This document shows, piece by piece, positions 60,401-64,000 of a stretch of 64,000 nucleotides of DNA. Position 1 is the first letter of the stretch. The number at the start of each line of letters is the position of its first letter. This stretch comes from Zonotrichia leucophrys gambelii (Eukaryota; Chordata; Aves; Passeriformes; Passerellidae): contig NC_088172.1 of assembly GCF_028769735.1 (NCBI RefSeq), positions 65,069,075 through 65,133,074 of the forward strand. Direction: 5' to 3'. A program made the translations under genes and the position numbers. The notes below the pieces were generated by a model. It was not told where the DNA came from and ran no database searches. It saw only the letters and a program-made list of their open reading frames with translations.

Positions 60401-63400
60401 AAGACACAGACATTACCAGTCAGTAAATTGACTTAGGGGGCATTTTTATTTAATTGTTGAGGAAAAGAAGTCTTCTTACAGAAGAGTTAACTACCTGACG
60501 ACACATGGACTTTCCTGGTCTTCAGTGAGTGAGAGGCAAGGTTCTATCATCAGCTTGCAGCTGTGTCCTTGTTCACCTCTCTGTGCTAGCCATGTGCAGT
60601 GTTAGCTGCAGAGATCTGCAATGAGGTTTTAAAATGCTTCTGTCTGACACAAGTCAGGTCCTTAAAGGCCTGGCCAGTAGGAAAAGGACAAAAGGACTGC
60701 AGCAAAACATGTCAAAATCAGTAGGGACAAAGCCACTGAGATGAGTGAATTCAGAGCTGCAGGGCTGAAAACCTCTGGATGGTCTCAGACTTTGAGGACT
60801 GTCTCTGTATGTAAAGCTACTTCTGAGAGCCACAGCCTTGCTACTTCCTGCTTTATGAATAGAAGAATGCAGACAAAAGGATTTAACTTGGAGCACACAC
60901 CATTTTTAAGATGCAAAATGCAATAAACTCTTCTTGGGCACACAGTTGTGCCTCCTTGGTGTAAGTCATGCTGGTTTTTAAGCACCCTGTGATCATAAGG
61001 CCAAAAATAGAAAGACCCCTGGAAACACTCACCAAATACCACTTCTGCAAGTAACTCTATGGAGAAAAGAATTTGCTCAACAAAAGTTGGGAGAAAAGAG
61101 CTCATCCATTTCTGATCCTTTACCTGTCCTGATCATACAGGTTTGAGTTAACTCTTGCTTTTCTGCAGTAACTCTCTGTGAGGTAATACCTTTCTTGTGC
61201 AAGAAGATCCAAAACATGCACAAACAGATCATAGAATAAACAGAATGTAGGTAGTTTCTCAAATTCTTCACTTTTTAAAACTTTTATGGCCTGCCCCTTG
61301 TAAATTTCTCTAGGTCACTAAGGGCTGTATTCTGATAGGCTTTATGGGGGAACATGCTGATGTTTGAGAAGGTCTAAATAACGCAGTTTTTCACATCTCT
61401 TCTTCAGCAGGCAAGAGAATTCTCTCTTTCTAGAGTGGTATGAGGTAGGGAATTGTGGAAGATGACAAAATCATAACCTTGTTGTTTTGTTTTTTTTTTA
61501 AAATTAGGTGGAGTGGACACTGCTCAAAAGAGATATCAAACTCTCTGTGTCAGAGCATGTTCCCTCCACAGCTGCTGGTAGTGTTTTTCCTATCTCCATG
61601 TGCTACTGGGCTGCCTGCTACATCTGCTGAGGTCCTGGGAGCAAGCTGAGGCTCATCCCTCTCTTGACCACAGACATCATCCAAAGGCTGGTTTGTAAGC
61701 TAGACACCGGTAGTAGCGGACCTGTATGTGGACTTTACTCTCCTTGCTGGGTTAAGAGGACCCACCATGTTTCCCAGACACCAGTCAGTCTGAGCTCCTA
61801 CGAGGGGGCTCCCTTGAAAGGTTACTGCTATGAGTATGTGGCTTCTGGTGTCCAGGTGTAGCTTTTCCTCTGAGTTTACTTACTTCCATGCCCGTACAAG
61901 TGTATACTCACAGTATGATGGGAGAAATGAAACCTCTGTTGCATGGCAAAGATACTTACAAGATGGTCACTCTATAACTATAAGGTGATATTATATTACC
62001 GTAACTGTGGAATCATCTGCTCTGTTTGAAAAACCCACAATTCATCATTTTCAGTAGTGGTTTTTCTGTGACCAAAGTCTATGTGTTGGGAAGATGATGG
62101 AAGCAACTAACCCGGTTTAGTCTCAGGTTTTCTGTTTCCTATTTTATCATTCTAGACTTCATTTTATACAGAGTTCTTTTTTTATAGGTAGCTTTTCAGG
62201 AAGGTTTCAAAAGGTAACAACTGGAGTCACCTAAAATAAGGACTATATTTCAATTTTCACATATTTCCATATTTCCGTAAATGGATGTGGGCAGAAGGGG
62301 AAAGGGAGATGCACGAAGTGTTTGTTTCTGCACTGGCTTTTCTCAGATCAAAATTACTGAGGAGATGGTCATCTAGTGAAACTCAGTGCAATTTTGTTTT
62401 TTTTCTTTTTTAATTCAAGTGTGATATGCTGGCTAAAAGCTGAAGGTATTGCCCTAAAAGAGAGAAGTATTTGTTTCTTCTTACGATACCTTCCAGTAAA
62501 GTGATGATATGCAAATTGCACATTGGAATTTTCTATGTACCCTCCAAAGACTGACATCCTAGCCAGCTCTTCCTGGACGAGGTGTCAGCTCAGAAAGAAA
62601 ACTGAGCCTATAATGTGTCAGTCTGATCCCCAGTGAGAGGGCAGGCTCCAAAGGGAGAGCAAAGATTTTAAAAGGAAAGGGTATTAATATGCCAGCAGGT
62701 TATATGATATGTAGCGTAATTTCTGGGGTCTAGGGTTGATTTCCTTGGCTATGCATGTGAGACTGACAAGTCCACTTGGTGACTTGAAGTGCAAAGTTTT
62801 GGTTATAATAAATGCTCTTGCCTTTCTTTCCTGTGCCTGTGTTTCACTTACGTGTTTGCGGTTTTTGTGCTTTATTTTACAACACTGAAAGCGGCAAATC
62901 CCAGGTGCAGACCCCAATGACAGCTAGCTGTGAAAGAAACAGGTTGAAATGCTGATTTCACATGCAGCAGGGTAAATCTAGAGTGTGCCTGCCAGCTCCA
63001 AGCTAGAGGTTTAAACTGGTAGCCTGGTTGAATTTTGTTACATTCTCTGTGGTTTGTGGTTTTCAGTTCCCGTGTTTTGTGAAAAGGGACACGAGCACTA
63101 AGGAGTGAGGCTTGATCACTCTTAAATTAAAATCGCTACGTGGTACAAGATGGGAGAGGTGATTCTGGTAAGTGCCATGGGACTTCATGCTGTGTTTGCT
63201 GAGTAGCTGCTGTAAAAGACTTGTCCACTTGTGTCTGCTTTTCCTGCTTGCCCAGCGTGGTTTGTGGAAAGGCAGCATGTAGGAGGACACTGTTGTCATG
63301 AGCAGCAGCAAGATAAGTGCAGCAGCATGCAGTATGAAAAGGAGAGGGTAGAATTTTCATGTGTTTCAACCAATATGGAAACAAACCACCCCTCTTTACT

Positions 63401-64000
63401 TCTATTGGACAGGCCCTGGACCCAGAAGAACAAATGACATGGTCACACTAGTTTGTATCCGTGTCCTGGGAGGTACACGCTCTCCAGCGCTGATGCAAAG
63501 AATAACTTACAGCTTTCTTTCCTATTGCGGTCATTGCTTTTTGTCTCCTGGGGTAAGACTCAGATTGTAGGTCACCAAATTGATTCTCAGCCAGCCTACA
63601 GTAGCCTCAAAACTGTGGAATGTTGTTTTAAAAATGCAAACATGTAAAATGAGAAGACATCTAATGCCAGACTTTTGGTGGAGACTAGATTTAAGCTTAA
63701 GACAGCTGGTGCCAGAGCATTTGCCTGTTTCTAGGCTCTGGAATCCCTTGCAAGAGGATATCAGAGCAGCAGATTCAATTAGTGGTCTTAAATGTAATGC
63801 TTAAACTTCTGGGTGACACTAATTTTTTCACTCAGATGAGTGTATTTTATGAGCTGAACTGCTAGCTGGAGAGGTGCAATGTCATTGTTATAGGGAAGCA
63901 GATAAACCATTATAAAATTCCCCTCCCAAGACCAGAAAAATTCTTCGGATGCTGATTTGCTTTTACTCTGTGTTTTACCATGTGGGAGCAGGGAAGAAGA
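57431..64000. other. Intergenic to window end, no gene recognised
   Basis: All open frames are about 106 codons or shorter and unrecognised. GGAATCCCTTGCAAGAGGAT and nearby bases at about 63738-63775 faintly resemble an internal block of old CR1 elements, too weakly to call. There is no sign of a neighbouring gene before the window ends. Confidence 0.5.

Noticed and set aside
63738..63775. Possible internal CR1 block
   Set aside because: Only a faint resemblance over about 40 bases with no flanking support.

Overview
The window is vertebrate nuclear DNA, almost certainly from a bird. Two lines of evidence support this. The only recognisable gene is the 3' end of the Notch ligand gene DLL1 (delta-like 1), whose encoded residues look nearly identical to chicken Delta-1 as I remember it. 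The interspersed repeats are mostly CR1-family LINE fragments, some with the avian 3' tail ATTCTGTGATTCTGTGA. I cannot name the species.

Region 1 (1-2275) holds the last three coding exons of DLL1 on the + strand and its 3' UTR. Exon 201-993 encodes the end of EGF repeat 6, EGF repeats 7 and 8, the transmembrane helix and most of the intracellular tail. Exon 1109-1223 encodes the rest of the tail up to ...IIATE. The final exon begins at 1566 and supplies only the last Val and the stop codon, completing the C-terminal PDZ-binding ligand ATEV. The 3' UTR carries three matches to the miR-34/449 seed, a Pumilio-type element and a terminal AATAAA at 2249-2254.

Region 2 (2276-64000) is about 62 kb in which I find no convincing protein-coding gene. 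This fits the long gene-poor interval downstream of DLL1 in other amniotes. It contains ancient and avian CR1 fragments, MIR-like and other tRNA-type SINE remnants, copies of a palindromic amniote repeat, simple repeats (59 TTTC units, CT-rich, ATT/AAT, T33, G25), short local duplications and two perfect hairpins. There is one strong orphan CpG island at 27.77-28.27 kb. Several repeat-free, AT-rich blocks contain homeodomain-, SOX-, E-box- or RBPJ-type motifs and are candidate enhancers. Those calls are inference and need conservation data.

The working picture is the 3' end of a dosage-sensitive developmental gene followed by a putative regulatory desert. The observations most worth checking are the triple miR-34/449 sites, the PDZ ligand split by an intron, the orphan CpG island, the possible ancient SINE at 53.7 kb and the RBPJ/E-box/SOX block at 31.3-31.7 kb.
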